Positions 15,457 to 24,260 are shown, counted from the stretch's first letter. The stretch: 64,000 nt of DNA from Bacteroidota bacterium (GCA_016715425.1 JADKAC010000002.1:247501-311500); one strand, 5' to 3'. Translations and numbers: made by a program. Notes: generated by a model from the letters alone, not told the origin.

Positions 15457-17154
15457 TTAATTATTTTCTGCCTGCAACTCATCAATTTGTTTCTGAAGTT
15501 GTATGATATATAAAGTGAGTTCTTCAATTTTTTCCATCATTACTCTTTGCATTTCACCAACTGCTAATCCATCTGTTTCAATTTCTTTTGCAGAAGGCAC
15601 ACCGGGTAAATGTTTATTCAATTGAATTGATTTTTCAAGATCATATAAATTCATCAATTGATGATTTTCGCCAAACACATAATCCGGCCAGCTCTCACTT
15701 AATTGTACTTTTAATTCCTCGCATATTACTTTTCCATCAACAGCCAAAAGATATCCTGTTGCCGCAGCATCAGATGCACCAATATGAACATTGCCACCTG
15801 AGTAACACATGTTCACATTACCTCCATCATTATTTAAATACAGCGTTGATGTTGCTCCATTATTTCTTGCGATAATTTCATTATTATCAATCACTATATT
15901 GGAAGATGTTAGTGTACCTATTGTTAAAAATCCCTTTGAAGAAAGTGATGCATCATCACCATTTTCCAGATGGACTTTACCATTAAAATATCCGGCCCAT
16001 TGATTTACACCTCCTGTTGTTGTTCCATACACGCCGAATGCATCACCTGCTGAAGAAGAAGCAGTACCATAAATACCATAAGAATCACCACCGGCTCCAA
16101 GAGATTGGCCATAAACACCATAACCTGTTTGTGCGCCATTGGCAGAAGAACCTTTTATTCCTATTTGTCCACCTGAAGAAAAGATTCCTGTACCATAACC
16201 AAAATTATAAGTGTTACTTACTGAGACAAGATCAAAGTTTGTGGTACCGGAACCTGTCCAGGGTTTTGTAACCTCCATTACGGTGCTTGTACCAGTTGTT
16301 TCCACATCAAGTTTTGTAGAAGGAGAAGTGGTTCCAATTCCGATATTACCTGTATTGTCAATTACAAATCTGTCGCCACTATTATAAACCCGATATTGAT
16401 TTGTTGCCTCATCAAAATACATCCAGGCTTTTGGGGTACCACTTACGGCAAAACCATAAAGCGGTTTTCTACCTGAGGTGCCATCCATATTGATATACAT
16501 GCCACCATATCCTGTTGTGTTTAATGATTTTACTACAAAGTTTGCACTGCCAACCATTGAAGTAGTATTAATTCCAACATTGCCGGAATTATCATAAATA
16601 GTTGAATTTCCTATAGCAGTGGAAGAAGTGAATTTTGGAATATAACCTGTAGTTCCACTTCCTGAAACACCCGCACCTCCGACTCCGCCTGCAGTAGATT
16701 GCGTAGTGCCATCCATAAATTTTATTGAATTTACATATACTTCATTCCACCTTTTTGTCAGAGAACCAAGATCTAAAGTGTTATCAGCATTTGGCACTAA
16801 ATCCCTATTAATCGCTGTGCCACTTGCAGATAAGTTTGATAAACTTGTATTCGCACCTTTTGTAGAAATGGCAGTCCAATTTGAACCATTAAAATAATAA
16901 AAACCGGCGGTTGAATTTGTTTGAAAAACCAGTAATCCGGTAGCCGGTGAAGCAATTGCATCACGTTCAGCCTTAGTCATACGAGAAATTAAAACTCCTT
17001 TAGTGGTGGATGAAATATCCAACAAGGAGGAAGCATTAGGAGTAGTTGTTCCGATACCTGCACTGCCTGTTGAGGGGAAAGTATTGGTTTGGGAAAAAAG
17101 TGCTAATTGGGAAAACATTAGAATCCCGCAGAATAATGTAATTAAGCTTTTCAT
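15457..17154 (-). CDS. Tail-fibre-like surface protein with C-terminal HLPGVPSA domain
   Basis: A 565-residue secreted protein with a signal peptide (to ~22, LALFSQ). Residues ~25-110 form the common Bacteroidota module MTKAERDAIASPATGLLVFQT...FYYFNGSNWTAIS. A long low-complexity Gly/Ser/Thr middle follows (~120-440) with repeating GNIGIGTTSP-type strands, reminiscent of phage tail fibres. The end has LMNLYDLEKSIQLNKHLPGVPSA and a helical GEMQRVMMEKIEELTLYIIQ coiled coil (~525-560), a trimerisation-like element that resembles the endosialidase chaperone region. The family is widespread in Bacteroidota and probably forms a trimeric surface fibre; binding partner unknown. It lies 28 nt upstream of the M4 peptidase gene on the same strand and may be co-transcribed with it. 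No phage genes are nearby. Confidence 0.8.
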   Translation of the reverse strand: MKSLITLFCGILMFSQLALFSQTNTFPSTGSAGIGTTTPNASSLLDISSTTKGVLISRMTKAERDAIASPATGLLVFQTNSTAGFYYFNGSNWTAISTKGANTSLSNLSASGTAINRDLVPNADNTLDLGSLTKRWNEVYVNSIKFMDGTTQSTAGGVGGAGVSGSGTTGYIPKFTSSTAIGNSTIYDNSGNVGINTTSMVGSANFVVKSLNTTGYGGMYINMDGTSGRKPLYGFAVSGTPKAWMYFDEATNQYRVYNSGDRFVIDNTGNIGIGTTSPSTKLDVETTGTSTVMEVTKPWTGSGTTNFDLVSVSNTYNFGYGTGIFSSGGQIGIKGSSANGAQTGYGVYGQSLGAGGDSYGIYGTASSSAGDAFGVYGTTTGGVNQWAGYFNGKVHLENGDDASLSSKGFLTIGTLTSSNIVIDNNEIIARNNGATSTLYLNNDGGNVNMCYSGGNVHIGASDAAATGYLLAVDGKVICEELKVQLSESWPDYVFGENHQLMNLYDLEKSIQLNKHLPGVPSAKEIETDGLAVGEMQRVMMEKIEELTLYIIQLQKQIDELQAENN

Positions 17155-17318
17155 AGTAATTTGTTTTAACTGTTAAATATTTGAGTTTGAATTAAAGGCA
17201 AAGAAACTCTGCTTCGTTATTAGCTGAAAGGAGAAAATATTAAGATTGTAGCAGCAAGTTCTTTAAAATTTGAAGTGTTCGATATTTAGAGATTACTATA
17301 AAATCAGTATTTTTAAAA

Positions 17319-18743
17319 ATGAATAACACCTTGTTACAAGTAGCTTTAAAGAAGCTCAGTAAACAGCAATTAAAGCGATTTGATGACTACTTGAATTCAC
17401 CTTACTTCAACAAGAAAAAAACCATTCTGGATTTTTGGGAATTTTTAAACCCTTTTGCTCCCGAATTTGATATTCCTGAAGCAGAAAAGGAAGCTGCGTA
17501 TTTCTCTGTTTTTAAAAAACCCTATAATGACAGCAACTTTAGAAATTTATGTTCAGACCTATTGCAATTGCTTTTGGATTATTTGATGATTGAAAATTTC
17601 GAGTCCACTGAATTTGCTAAGCAAGAATATAAATTGAATGCATTAATTAATTTAAAACTTATTGACTTGCTGGAAAAACAACTGAATAGTATTCAAAAGC
17701 AATTCGCTGTTTCCAATCTTCAGTATAGTCAAAAATTACGGGATAGACTTTGGATAAATGATTACAAAAAAAAATTAGCGATTTTACAGAATCGCACACA
17801 GTTAGAAAAGACAAGTGCCGATATTTTAAAAATAACAGGCAATGAACAGTTAATGGACTTTGCAATTACAAAATCATTTATAAATCTTATCAACTATCAC
17901 AAGGCAACACAAATTAATGATGAACCATTTGAATATGAATTGGCAAAGAAGTTATTTCAGATATATGAAAATGGATTGTGTTCTGAAGATAAGTATGTAA
18001 ATATTTTCTATATGCTGGCACAACTCATTATTTACCATAACGAAGAATATTATTTACCGCTAAAGCAACTAATTACAAGCGACGATGCAATCACTAATAT
18101 TGCAGATAAAGAGAATATTACAATTGGTATGCTGGCTTTTTTAAATGAAGTAGTTGAAAAAGATAGTTTGCGTTGGCGCATTGAAATTTTTGATATTTAT
18201 GATTATCGTTTACAGAATAATATCTGGAAAATTCACGGCGAACTTGCATATACTTCATTTAAAAACACCATTGAAAACGCTTTGGCATTAAACAAGCCGG
18301 ATTATGCAAAATCTATTTTAGAAAAATACGCAGCTCATGTACATCCAGACGTCCAACAAGATGTTACAAACCTTTGCACAGCATTTATTGCCTTCTATGA
18401 AAAAGATTATGAAAAGGCACATGCATTATTAATACCTATACAAACAGAAAATATTATGATAAAATATGAATTGCGTATTCTGCAATCCATGATTTATTTC
18501 GAGAAAAAAGAATATCTCACTTTACTATCTTACATAGAGAGTTTCAAGCATTTTATTACCTACAATAAAGCACTAATAGAAACTGTAAATCATGTCAATG
18601 CAATTAAGTATTGTCAGCATCTTACACAACTCACCAAACTTAAATTAGATCCGGAGAAGAAGAATTTTTCTAAATACAAAAGTGCCGTGGAGTCAGATAA
18701 TTTCCTTTTAAAAGAATGGATTTTGCAACATCTTAACGAATAA
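17319..18743 (+). CDS. Conserved helical-repeat protein, function unknown
   Basis: A 474-residue soluble protein, predicted all-helical, without signal peptide or transmembrane segment. The N-terminus LKKLSKQQLKRFDDYLNSPYFNKKKTI (residues ~11-37) is a hallmark of a Bacteroidota-specific family that I know only as hypothetical. The rest looks like TPR-like helical hairpins (e.g. KPDYAKSILEKYAAHVHP, FYEKDYEKAHALLIPIQ, FEKKEYLTLLSYIESFKHF). A scaffold or protein-interaction role is an inference from fold alone. It is transcribed alone, divergently from the tail-fibre-like gene, and meets the next minus-strand gene almost stop to stop (3 nt apart). Confidence 0.72.
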   Translation: MNNTLLQVALKKLSKQQLKRFDDYLNSPYFNKKKTILDFWEFLNPFAPEFDIPEAEKEAAYFSVFKKPYNDSNFRNLCSDLLQLLLDYLMIENFESTEFAKQEYKLNALINLKLIDLLEKQLNSIQKQFAVSNLQYSQKLRDRLWINDYKKKLAILQNRTQLEKTSADILKITGNEQLMDFAITKSFINLINYHKATQINDEPFEYELAKKLFQIYENGLCSEDKYVNIFYMLAQLIIYHNEEYYLPLKQLITSDDAITNIADKENITIGMLAFLNEVVEKDSLRWRIEIFDIYDYRLQNNIWKIHGELAYTSFKNTIENALALNKPDYAKSILEKYAAHVHPDVQQDVTNLCTAFIAFYEKDYEKAHALLIPIQTENIMIKYELRILQSMIYFEKKEYLTLLSYIESFKHFITYNKALIETVNHVNAIKYCQHLTQLTKLKLDPEKKNFSKYKSAVESDNFLLKEWILQHLNE

Positions 18744-18746
18744 TAA

Positions 18747-19328
18747 TCATTCCCACTTCGGCAATTCCTTTGCTTTATTTTTCTTCTTGCGATTATATTC
18801 AATAGGTACGATCACCGATTCATAAAACAAACTGATAGGATTAAAAATAGTGGGCGCCATTTGTGTGGTGTCCACATGCGTTTTTATACCAGGAATAAGC
18901 CCCATAGTAAATTGTGGTTCTGCCATACGCATTGCCAAAAATGCATCTTTAAAATCTTCACGTTTGGGCCAGGGATAAATTTCAACTGTATTCAGAAAAA
19001 CGGTATCTCTGTCGAGTAATACACCAATGCTTGTAATAATATCTGTGATGGTATCAGGTACAATAAAAATGCGTGGCTTATATCCCACCGAACTAAAACG
19101 CAGTGTATCGCCAACTGCAACCACTAATGAAAAAAAACCCTGCGAATTAGAAGCCGCTCCACGATACGAATTCATAATTTCCACGGTAGCATAAGGTAAA
19201 GGGTATTGATATTCCTTGTCGATAATTACTCCCGATAATTGTGTTAACCGCCTTTGCGCCTGCGCTTCTGATATTGTAATCAGAAAAACTACAATTATTA
19301 AAAGATATCGGAATAAATGTGTGCGCAT
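18747..19328 (-). CDS. Carboxypeptidase-regulatory-like domain protein
   Basis: A 193-residue secreted or periplasmic protein. Signal peptide ends near residue 25 (SEAQAQ). Residues ~30-110 form a carboxypeptidase D regulatory-like beta sandwich (LSGVIIDKEYQYPLPYATVEI, SNSQGFFSL, FSSVGYKPR), the domain also found at the start of TonB-dependent transporters. The remaining ~80 residues (VEIYPWPKREDFKDAFLAM, ending in a Lys-rich KKKNKAKELPKWE) match a Bacteroidota-specific tail seen in short stand-alone members. There is no beta-barrel, so this is not a truncated SusC by length pattern. Function unknown. Confidence 0.75.
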   Translation of the reverse strand: MRTHLFRYLLIIVVFLITISEAQAQRRLTQLSGVIIDKEYQYPLPYATVEIMNSYRGAASNSQGFFSLVVAVGDTLRFSSVGYKPRIFIVPDTITDIITSIGVLLDRDTVFLNTVEIYPWPKREDFKDAFLAMRMAEPQFTMGLIPGIKTHVDTTQMAPTIFNPISLFYESVIVPIEYNRKKKNKAKELPKWE

Positions 19329-19447
19329 ATTCTGTTTTCCATTTTCCCAAAGAATACCATTTTTTGGAAAGTAAGTGTTTTAAACGATTAAATAAAGATA
19401 AATCATATCTCCTTTCAAAAATCATTTTTAACCTTGCTATAACATTT

Positions 19448-19455
19448 TACCTTTG
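19448..19455 (+). promoter_or_regulatory. -7 box (TACCTTTG) for pdxH
   Basis: A perfect TAnnTTTG match ending 13 nt before the pdxH ATG; the predicted 5' leader is about 9 nt. Confidence 0.6.
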
Positions 19456-19468
19456 AAAAAAAATAACG

Positions 19469-20104
19469 ATGGAAAAAGATATTAGCAATCTACGTTTGAG
19501 TTATGAAAAAGAAAGATTTGATAAAAGTGATGCAGATGCTTCACCAATTCAACAATTTTCAAAATGGTTTGACATGGCAATGCAGCTTGGTGAATTAGAA
19601 GCAAATGCAATGATGCTGAGTACAGTTTCTGCGGAAGGAAAACCATCATCAAGAATGGTATTGTTAAAAGAATTCGGAACAAGAGGTTTTGTTTTTTTTA
19701 CAAATTATAATAGTCGCAAAGGAAAAGAAATCGCAGAAAATCCAAATGCGTGTATCACATTTTATTGGTCGCCTTTAGAAAAACAAGTGCGCATTGAAGG
19801 TGTGATAGAAAAAGTATCAGAAGCAGAAAGTGATGCTTATTATTATTCACGTCCGCATGGTAGTCAGGCCGGTGCAATTGCATCAGAACAAAGTAGCGTA
19901 ATTGAAAATAGAGAACTGCTTGAAAATAAATTTATAGAAATTGAAAAGCAGGAAAAATTAAAGCGACCGGAAGATTGGGGAGGCTATTTATTAATTCCAA
20001 ATGCTATTGAATTTTGGCAGGGAAGAGCAAACAGATTACACGATAGATTGCGATATACATTACTTGAAAACGGTGAATGGAAAATAGATAGACTTTCCCC
20101 TTAA
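19469..20104 (+). CDS. pdxH: Pyridoxamine 5'-phosphate oxidase
   Basis: A 211-residue FMN enzyme of normal family length that oxidises pyridoxine or pyridoxamine 5'-phosphate to PLP in the cytosol. Typical segments are the N-terminal LRLSYEK, SSRMVLLKEF near residues 54-63 (FMN and substrate contacts), GFVFFTNYNSRKGKEI, VRIEGVIEKV, SRPHGSQAGAIAS, and the C-terminal EFWQGRANRLHDR with the RxH substrate residues, then RLSP at the end. It is monocistronic with its own -7 box. Its product PLP serves several enzymes in this window (trans-sulfuration enzyme, tryptophanase). Confidence 0.96.
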   Translation: MEKDISNLRLSYEKERFDKSDADASPIQQFSKWFDMAMQLGELEANAMMLSTVSAEGKPSSRMVLLKEFGTRGFVFFTNYNSRKGKEIAENPNACITFYWSPLEKQVRIEGVIEKVSEAESDAYYYSRPHGSQAGAIASEQSSVIENRELLENKFIEIEKQEKLKRPEDWGGYLLIPNAIEFWQGRANRLHDRLRYTLLENGEWKIDRLSP

Positions 20105-20239
20105 TGAAATTGTGTTTTTGGGTGCAAGCTGTTATTTAGAGGGGAGAGTCAAAACATTTACCGAAGAAGGAAAGTCATCACTATCAAAATAAAACATTAC
20201 TAAATTTCTTTAGGGTTAACTAACTTTTTATTTTTGTTT

Positions 20240-20256
20240 GTCCATTGTCCATTGAT
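20240..20256. repeat. Short 7-bp repeat (GTCCATT x2 plus partial)
   Basis: Two perfect GTCCATT units followed by GATT, just past the aat stop. Same period and similar wording to the tract at 26219-26488. Confidence 0.6.
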
Positions 20257-20942
20257 TAAAATTCTATTTTTTGTTGCAATCCATTTTCTATAAGTGAATT
20301 ATTTTTTTTAATAATATCCATAAATGTATTGCGTGGAATTTCTTCTGCACCCATGCTTTCTAAATGTGCACTATGCACTTGACAATCAACTACTAAAAAT
20401 TGTAATGCTTTTAATTTTTCTATTAATGCGATGAGTGCATACTTAGATGCATTGTTTTGTATTGAAAACATACTTTCGCCGGCAAATATTTTTCCTATAG
20501 CCACACCATATAATCCACCCACTAATTCTTTTTCTTTCCACACTTCTACGGAATGCGCATATCCTTCTTTATGCAATGCAATATATGCATCTATAAAATC
20601 CGGTGTTATCCAAGTGCCTGCATCATCCTTTCTATCCGCTATTGCACAATTAATAATTACCTCTTTAAAACATGCATTATAGGTAACACGAAATGCATTA
20701 TGTTTAAAAAGTTGCAGCATGCTCTTAGTAATTTTCAACTTATCCGGAAATAAAACAAAACGTGGATCGGGTGCAAACCAAAATGGAATTTCCTCTAAAG
20801 AATACCATGGAAAAATTCCTGAAGTATATGCTTGTACTAATCGCTCAACAGACAGTGTTCCGCCGGCAGCAAGCAAACCATCTTCTTCAGCAAAATCAGG
20901 ATTTGGAAAGGGAGAATTTTCTTTTTGAATAAAATAAATCAT
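20256..20942 (-). CDS. aat: Leucyl/phenylalanyl-tRNA-protein transferase
   Basis: A 228-residue cytosolic enzyme that transfers Leu or Phe from aminoacyl-tRNA to proteins with N-terminal Arg or Lys, creating N-degrons. Family motifs are FPNPDFAEEDGLLAAGG near residues 12-28, YTSGIFPWYS, PFWFAPDPRFVLFP near 53-66, CFKEVI, TWITPDFIDAYIALH, GKIFAGESMFS near 152-162, and VDCQVHSAHLESMGAEEIPR. Full length. Its ATG overlaps the clpS stop by one nucleotide (TAATG), so the enzyme that makes the degron and the adaptor that reads it are translationally coupled. Confidence 0.96.
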   Translation of the reverse strand: MIYFIQKENSPFPNPDFAEEDGLLAAGGTLSVERLVQAYTSGIFPWYSLEEIPFWFAPDPRFVLFPDKLKITKSMLQLFKHNAFRVTYNACFKEVIINCAIADRKDDAGTWITPDFIDAYIALHKEGYAHSVEVWKEKELVGGLYGVAIGKIFAGESMFSIQNNASKYALIALIEKLKALQFLVVDCQVHSAHLESMGAEEIPRNTFMDIIKKNNSLIENGLQQKIEF

Positions 20943-21220
20943 TACTCAATAGTGGCACTGATACCTCTTTCGCTTAACGCTGCCCGCATCGGCCGAAGCG
21001 ATTTCATTTCACCGTGCTTCACTGCATATTTACCTTTGAAATGAATAATAAAAGCACATTGTTCGGCTTGCTCCCAGGTGTGTTTGCAAATATCCACTAA
21101 GGATTCAATTACCCAATCAAAAGTATTTACTTCGTCATTGTGAACTACGAGCGTACGACCAGTTACTTCTTCCGTTAACAGATCAATATCAACTAATTCT
21201 TTGGTAAATACTTTACTCAC
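20942..21220 (-). CDS. clpS: ATP-dependent Clp protease adaptor ClpS
   Basis: A 92-residue adaptor that binds N-degron substrates and delivers them to ClpAP/ClpCP. The core has VVHNDEVNTFDWVIESL near residues 25-41 (the D/N residues line the N-terminal amino-acid pocket), the CKHTWEQAEQCAFIIHFKGKYAV helix and strand near 46-68 (His in the pocket-closing region), and a LSERGIS end. The flexible N-terminus is short (~20 residues). First gene of clpS-aat; a TAAATTTG box lies 16 nt upstream. Confidence 0.94.
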   Translation of the reverse strand: MSKVFTKELVDIDLLTEEVTGRTLVVHNDEVNTFDWVIESLVDICKHTWEQAEQCAFIIHFKGKYAVKHGEMKSLRPMRAALSERGISATIE

Positions 21221-21236
21221 AGTGCAGGAATTTTTA

Positions 21237-21244
21237 CAAATTTA
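21237..21244 (-). promoter_or_regulatory. -7 box (TAAATTTG) for clpS-aat
   Basis: A perfect TAnnTTTG match on the minus strand, 16 nt upstream of the clpS ATG. Confidence 0.55.
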
Positions 21245-21280
21245 CTTCGGATATCTGCAAACAGAAAATTTTTAAACAAG

Positions 21281-21787
21281 ATGAATATAGAAAACACACA
21301 GAAAGTAGCTCAACAGAAAGTACTCAATCAACTGCGCAACCCCTGGTATTTCAGATTTTTTCTGCTGATGAAAATGCCCATAGCACTCATTTCCGGATTG
21401 CGCATTCGGCATATTGACAATCATTCATGCACATGCTCCATCCCTTATAAATGGTTTACTCAAAACCCATTTAAGTCATTGTATTTTGCATCGCAAAGTA
21501 TGGCTGCAGAAATGAGCACAGGAGCATTGGCTATGATGAAAATTCAGGGAAATCATCCGGGTATATCTATGTTGGTTTTAAAAATGGAAGGTCAGTTTCA
21601 TAAGAAAGGAACACAACGCATTTATTTTACATGCAATGCAGGTGATGCAATTGAACAAGCAATTCAGCAAGCTGTTGACACAGGTGAAGGTGTGAGTGTG
21701 GATGTACTTACTGAAGGCAAAACCGCCGATGATATTTTAGTAAGTACTTTTAAATTTACATGGACATTTAAAGTAAGATCAAAATAA
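21281..21787 (+). CDS. DUF4442 / hotdog-fold thioesterase-like protein
   Basis: A 168-residue cytosolic protein of the DUF4442 family, which has a hotdog fold like PaaI thioesterases. Visible are the conserved NPWYFRFFLLMKMPIA start, the SIPYKWFTQNPFKSLYFASQSMAAEMSTGALAM stretch here spanning ~residues 47-79 (the Asn-x-x-x-Ser and Glu positions of the family), and alternating beta strands to the end. A thioesterase role is inferred from fold only; the substrate is unknown. It starts 60 nt from clpS on the opposite strand and is 4 nt before a small lipoprotein gene. Confidence 0.8.
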   Translation: MNIENTQKVAQQKVLNQLRNPWYFRFFLLMKMPIALISGLRIRHIDNHSCTCSIPYKWFTQNPFKSLYFASQSMAAEMSTGALAMMKIQGNHPGISMLVLKMEGQFHKKGTQRIYFTCNAGDAIEQAIQQAVDTGEGVSVDVLTEGKTADDILVSTFKFTWTFKVRSK

Positions 21788-21791
21788 CAGA

Positions 21792-22232
21792 ATGAAATAC
21801 ATTGCCATTATATTTTCAATAAGTATATATTTTGCTGCATGCAACAGACCAACTGCAGAAGAAAGAAAAACAGAAACACCGGAGGAAAAAAATGTAGTTA
21901 TCAGCAATGATGTGCAGGCGAGAATTACAGCAGAAAATCCATTTGAAAATCAGCCGAATGAATTTTGTACTATCATCCGCAAATTAGAAGTATCACAATA
22001 TGCACCTAACCTCAGTGAAGAAGAATTAAATGCATCTCCGCATCCACCAAAATATTGTTTGCTGGATATCTGTTTGGATGATGATGAAACTTCTGTTCAC
22101 ATGATAAATCTGGGTGATGAAAAAGAACAGATTATGACTGCATATAAAGTGATTACATTATTTCCCTCAGCGGATTCGGCGAGAGTTTATGCAACGCAAT
22201 ATAAAATTGTGGATGTAGTGGTGAATGAATAA
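21792..22232 (+). CDS. Small putative lipoprotein
   Basis: A 146-residue protein with a short signal peptide and lipobox YFAAC (Cys17), predicting a lipoprotein. A Glu/Thr-rich linker follows, then a ~100-residue domain with two Cys in a CLLDICLDDDE segment and alternating strands. I recognise no family. It is the second gene of a pair with the DUF4442 gene (4 nt gap). Its stop is adjacent to the stop of the convergent ArsC-like gene. Confidence 0.65.
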   Translation: MKYIAIIFSISIYFAACNRPTAEERKTETPEEKNVVISNDVQARITAENPFENQPNEFCTIIRKLEVSQYAPNLSEEELNASPHPPKYCLLDICLDDDETSVHMINLGDEKEQIMTAYKVITLFPSADSARVYATQYKIVDVVVNE

Positions 22233-22610
22233 TTAAGCTTCCTGAAATTTTACAAGTCTTAATACATCACTTGCCTGTTCGCAAAGCACAGCAACTTTTC
22301 CTCTCACAGCAATTGGTGATCTGATAATTTCCGGATTGCGGTTTATGATATTCAGAATGTCTTCCCGATTAAATTCTTTACCTCTTAAATTTTGCTGATA
22401 ATACGGATGTGCTTTGTTTAATAATGTTTTTGGATCAGGATCGCCAAGCATTGCTAAAAGTTGTCTCCAGATAGTATTTGATACCGGCGAGCGAGTGTAT
22501 TCCACTTCATGAATATGAGGCGTGATATCTCGGGCATACGCCAATACTTTTTTCGCATTTTGATGTTCAGGATTGTAGTAAATAATAATTTCATTATTCG
22601 GAGTCTTCAT
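22233..22610 (-). CDS. ArsC/Spx-like thioredoxin-fold protein lacking the active-site Cys
   Basis: About 125 residues with the ArsC/Spx/YffB thioredoxin-like layout: IIIYYNPEHQNAKKVLAYAR at the N-terminus, a helical domain, a TLLNKAHPYYQQN element, then NPEIIRSPIAVRGKVAVLCEQ matching the family NPxxLxRPIVxxxxxxxxG region with the Arg-Pro/Ser-Pro turn. Where arsenate reductases have CxxC or CGTS (after IYYNP), this protein has EHQN, so arsenate reduction by the usual mechanism is not possible. I chose the ATG at 22610 (MKTPNNE); two earlier in-frame ATGs (22616, 22631) are possible. Role unknown; it may be a binding or regulatory protein. Confidence 0.75.
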   Translation of the reverse strand: MKTPNNEIIIYYNPEHQNAKKVLAYARDITPHIHEVEYTRSPVSNTIWRQLLAMLGDPDPKTLLNKAHPYYQQNLRGKEFNREDILNIINRNPEIIRSPIAVRGKVAVLCEQASDVLRLVKFQEA

Positions 22611-22683
22611 ACTCATGCAATTTTCCAACAAGATAGGTTATTCTTTTTAAACCTAGTAAAAAAATCGCCATTTTATTATTAAC

Positions 22684-22863
22684 ATGGTGCTTAAGACAGA
22701 TATATCTTTAAGAAGTATTCCATTACCAATTTCCATGTCTCGTTTGAAAAAATCTGTTGAATTATCGCCTAAAAAAATCTCTGCCCACACTTTCAAAATT
22801 TGGATAATAATAGATCAGAATTGCATTGTAAACCTTTATGCAATAAATTTTTCAATTACATAA
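22684..22863 (+). CDS. Possible 59-codon ORF, low confidence
   Basis: An uninterrupted ATG-to-TAA frame in the otherwise empty 22611-22928 interval. It would encode a basic then hydrophobic peptide (SRLKKSVELSPKK followed by a FKIWIIIDQ segment). No promoter box, no known domain, and AT-rich DNA makes chance likely. Apart from this and the gltA terminator I see nothing in the interval. Confidence 0.15.
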   Translation: MVLKTDISLRSIPLPISMSRLKKSVELSPKKISAHTFKIWIIIDQNCIVNLYAINFSIT

Positions 22864-22877
22864 TTTTATTAAAAACA

Positions 22878-22907
22878 AAAGGCAGAGTTGAATTCAACTC
22901 TGCCTTT
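22878..22907 (-). terminator. Terminator after gltA
   Basis: A 30-nt perfect palindrome (arms AAAGGCAGAGTTGAA and its complement) 21 nt past the gltA stop, followed on the minus strand by a T-rich stretch. It may also act on the plus strand. Confidence 0.8.
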
Positions 22908-22928
22908 AAAGAAATATATTTTAGTAAA

Positions 22929-24212
22929 TCAGCGTATTGCTATATTCACATAATCCCTTGTATTCTTACCGGTATATACTTGACGTGGTCTGCCGATTGG
23001 TTGATCTTCTTCACGCATTTCTTTCCATTGTGCCAGCCAACCCGGTGTGCGACCTAAAGCAAATAATACAGTAAACATTTCAGTAGGGAATCCGATTGCA
23101 CGATAAATAATGCCGCTGTAAAAATCTACGTTTGGATATAATTTTCTCTCAACAAAATAATCATCTTTCAACGCCACTTCTTCTAATTGTTTTGCAATAT
23201 CTAAAATCGGATCATGAATGCCGAGCTTACTTAATACATTATCACAAGCCACTTTTATAATTTTCGCTCTCGGATCAAAATTCTTATACACTCTATGTCC
23301 AAATCCCATCAAGCGGAATGAATCATCTTTATCTTTTGCTTTGGCAACCCACTTATCTACATTGCCACCATCATCTTTTATTTTATCCAACATCTCAATC
23401 ACTTTCTGATTTGCTCCACCATGTAAAGGACCCCATAACGCTGCAACTCCTGCCGCAACACTTGCATACGGATTTGCATGAGAAGAACCTACTAAACGCA
23501 CTGTGCTGGTACTGCAATTTTGTTCGTGATCTGCATGTAAAATCAACAGCTTATCCATTGCATCCACAATTACCGGATCTGCATGAAAATCTTCTGTACG
23601 CATACCGAAAGTCATAAACAGAAAATTGGTAACGTAATCAAATTTATTATTCGGATAAATCAATGGTTGACCAATAGATTTTTTATAAATCCATGAAACA
23701 AGGGTTGACATTTTTGCAATGATGCGGATAATAGTTAAATCAGTTTCTCCTGTGCTTCTGTTTGGATTTAAAGACTCAGGATAGTAAGCAGACATCGCAC
23801 ATAACAAAGAACATAACTGACCCATTGGATGTGCTTTACTTGGAAAGCCATCAAAAAATTTCTTTAAATCTTCATGTACTAATGTGTGGCGTATTATCTT
23901 ACCCGTGAAAGCCTGATTATCATCATGGCTCGGCAGCTCTCCATAAATAAGTAAGTACGCAACTTCCAAAAAATTAGAGCGCTCAGCTAATTGTTCAATT
24001 GGATATCCACGATAACGTAGAATTCCCTGTTCGCCATCCAGAAAAGTGATTGCGCTTTTGGTAGAGCCGGTGTTTTTATAACCAACATCAAGAGTTATCA
24101 AACCTGATTGCTCTCTTAATTTAGATATATCAATTGCTTTTTCATTTTCTGTACCTTCTACAACCGGAAATTCAAAATCCTTGTCTTCGAAATTTATTTT
24201 TGCTGTGGACAT
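22929..24212 (-). CDS. gltA: Citrate synthase
   Basis: A 427-residue hexameric-type (type II) citrate synthase that condenses oxaloacetate and acetyl-CoA at entry to the TCA cycle. Key parts are the N-terminal beta region with ITLDVGYKNTGSTKS, LRYRGYPIEQLAE near residues 90-102, HADHEQNCSTSTVR with the substrate His, GPLHGGANQKV with the second catalytic His, GFGHRVYKNFDPRA with the third His and CoA/oxaloacetate Arg, and VDFYSGI with the catalytic Asp. Normal length. It is monocistronic, with a -7 box at 24253-24260 and a strong terminator. Confidence 0.97.
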   Translation of the reverse strand: MSTAKINFEDKDFEFPVVEGTENEKAIDISKLREQSGLITLDVGYKNTGSTKSAITFLDGEQGILRYRGYPIEQLAERSNFLEVAYLLIYGELPSHDDNQAFTGKIIRHTLVHEDLKKFFDGFPSKAHPMGQLCSLLCAMSAYYPESLNPNRSTGETDLTIIRIIAKMSTLVSWIYKKSIGQPLIYPNNKFDYVTNFLFMTFGMRTEDFHADPVIVDAMDKLLILHADHEQNCSTSTVRLVGSSHANPYASVAAGVAALWGPLHGGANQKVIEMLDKIKDDGGNVDKWVAKAKDKDDSFRLMGFGHRVYKNFDPRAKIIKVACDNVLSKLGIHDPILDIAKQLEEVALKDDYFVERKLYPNVDFYSGIIYRAIGFPTEMFTVLFALGRTPGWLAQWKEMREEDQPIGRPRQVYTGKNTRDYVNIAIR

Positions 24213-24252
24213 GCTTATTATTTATTTTGGAATTACATTACGAATAGAACTA

Positions 24253-24260
24253 CAAAGTTA
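24253..24260 (-). promoter_or_regulatory. -7 box (TAACTTTG) for gltA
   Basis: A perfect TAnnTTTG match on the minus strand, about 40 nt before the gltA ATG. Confidence 0.55.

Noticed and set aside
15457..17154. Prophage tail-fibre gene
   Set aside because: Only this protein is phage-like. It has a signal peptide and the Bacteroidota surface-protein layout, and no other phage genes are nearby.
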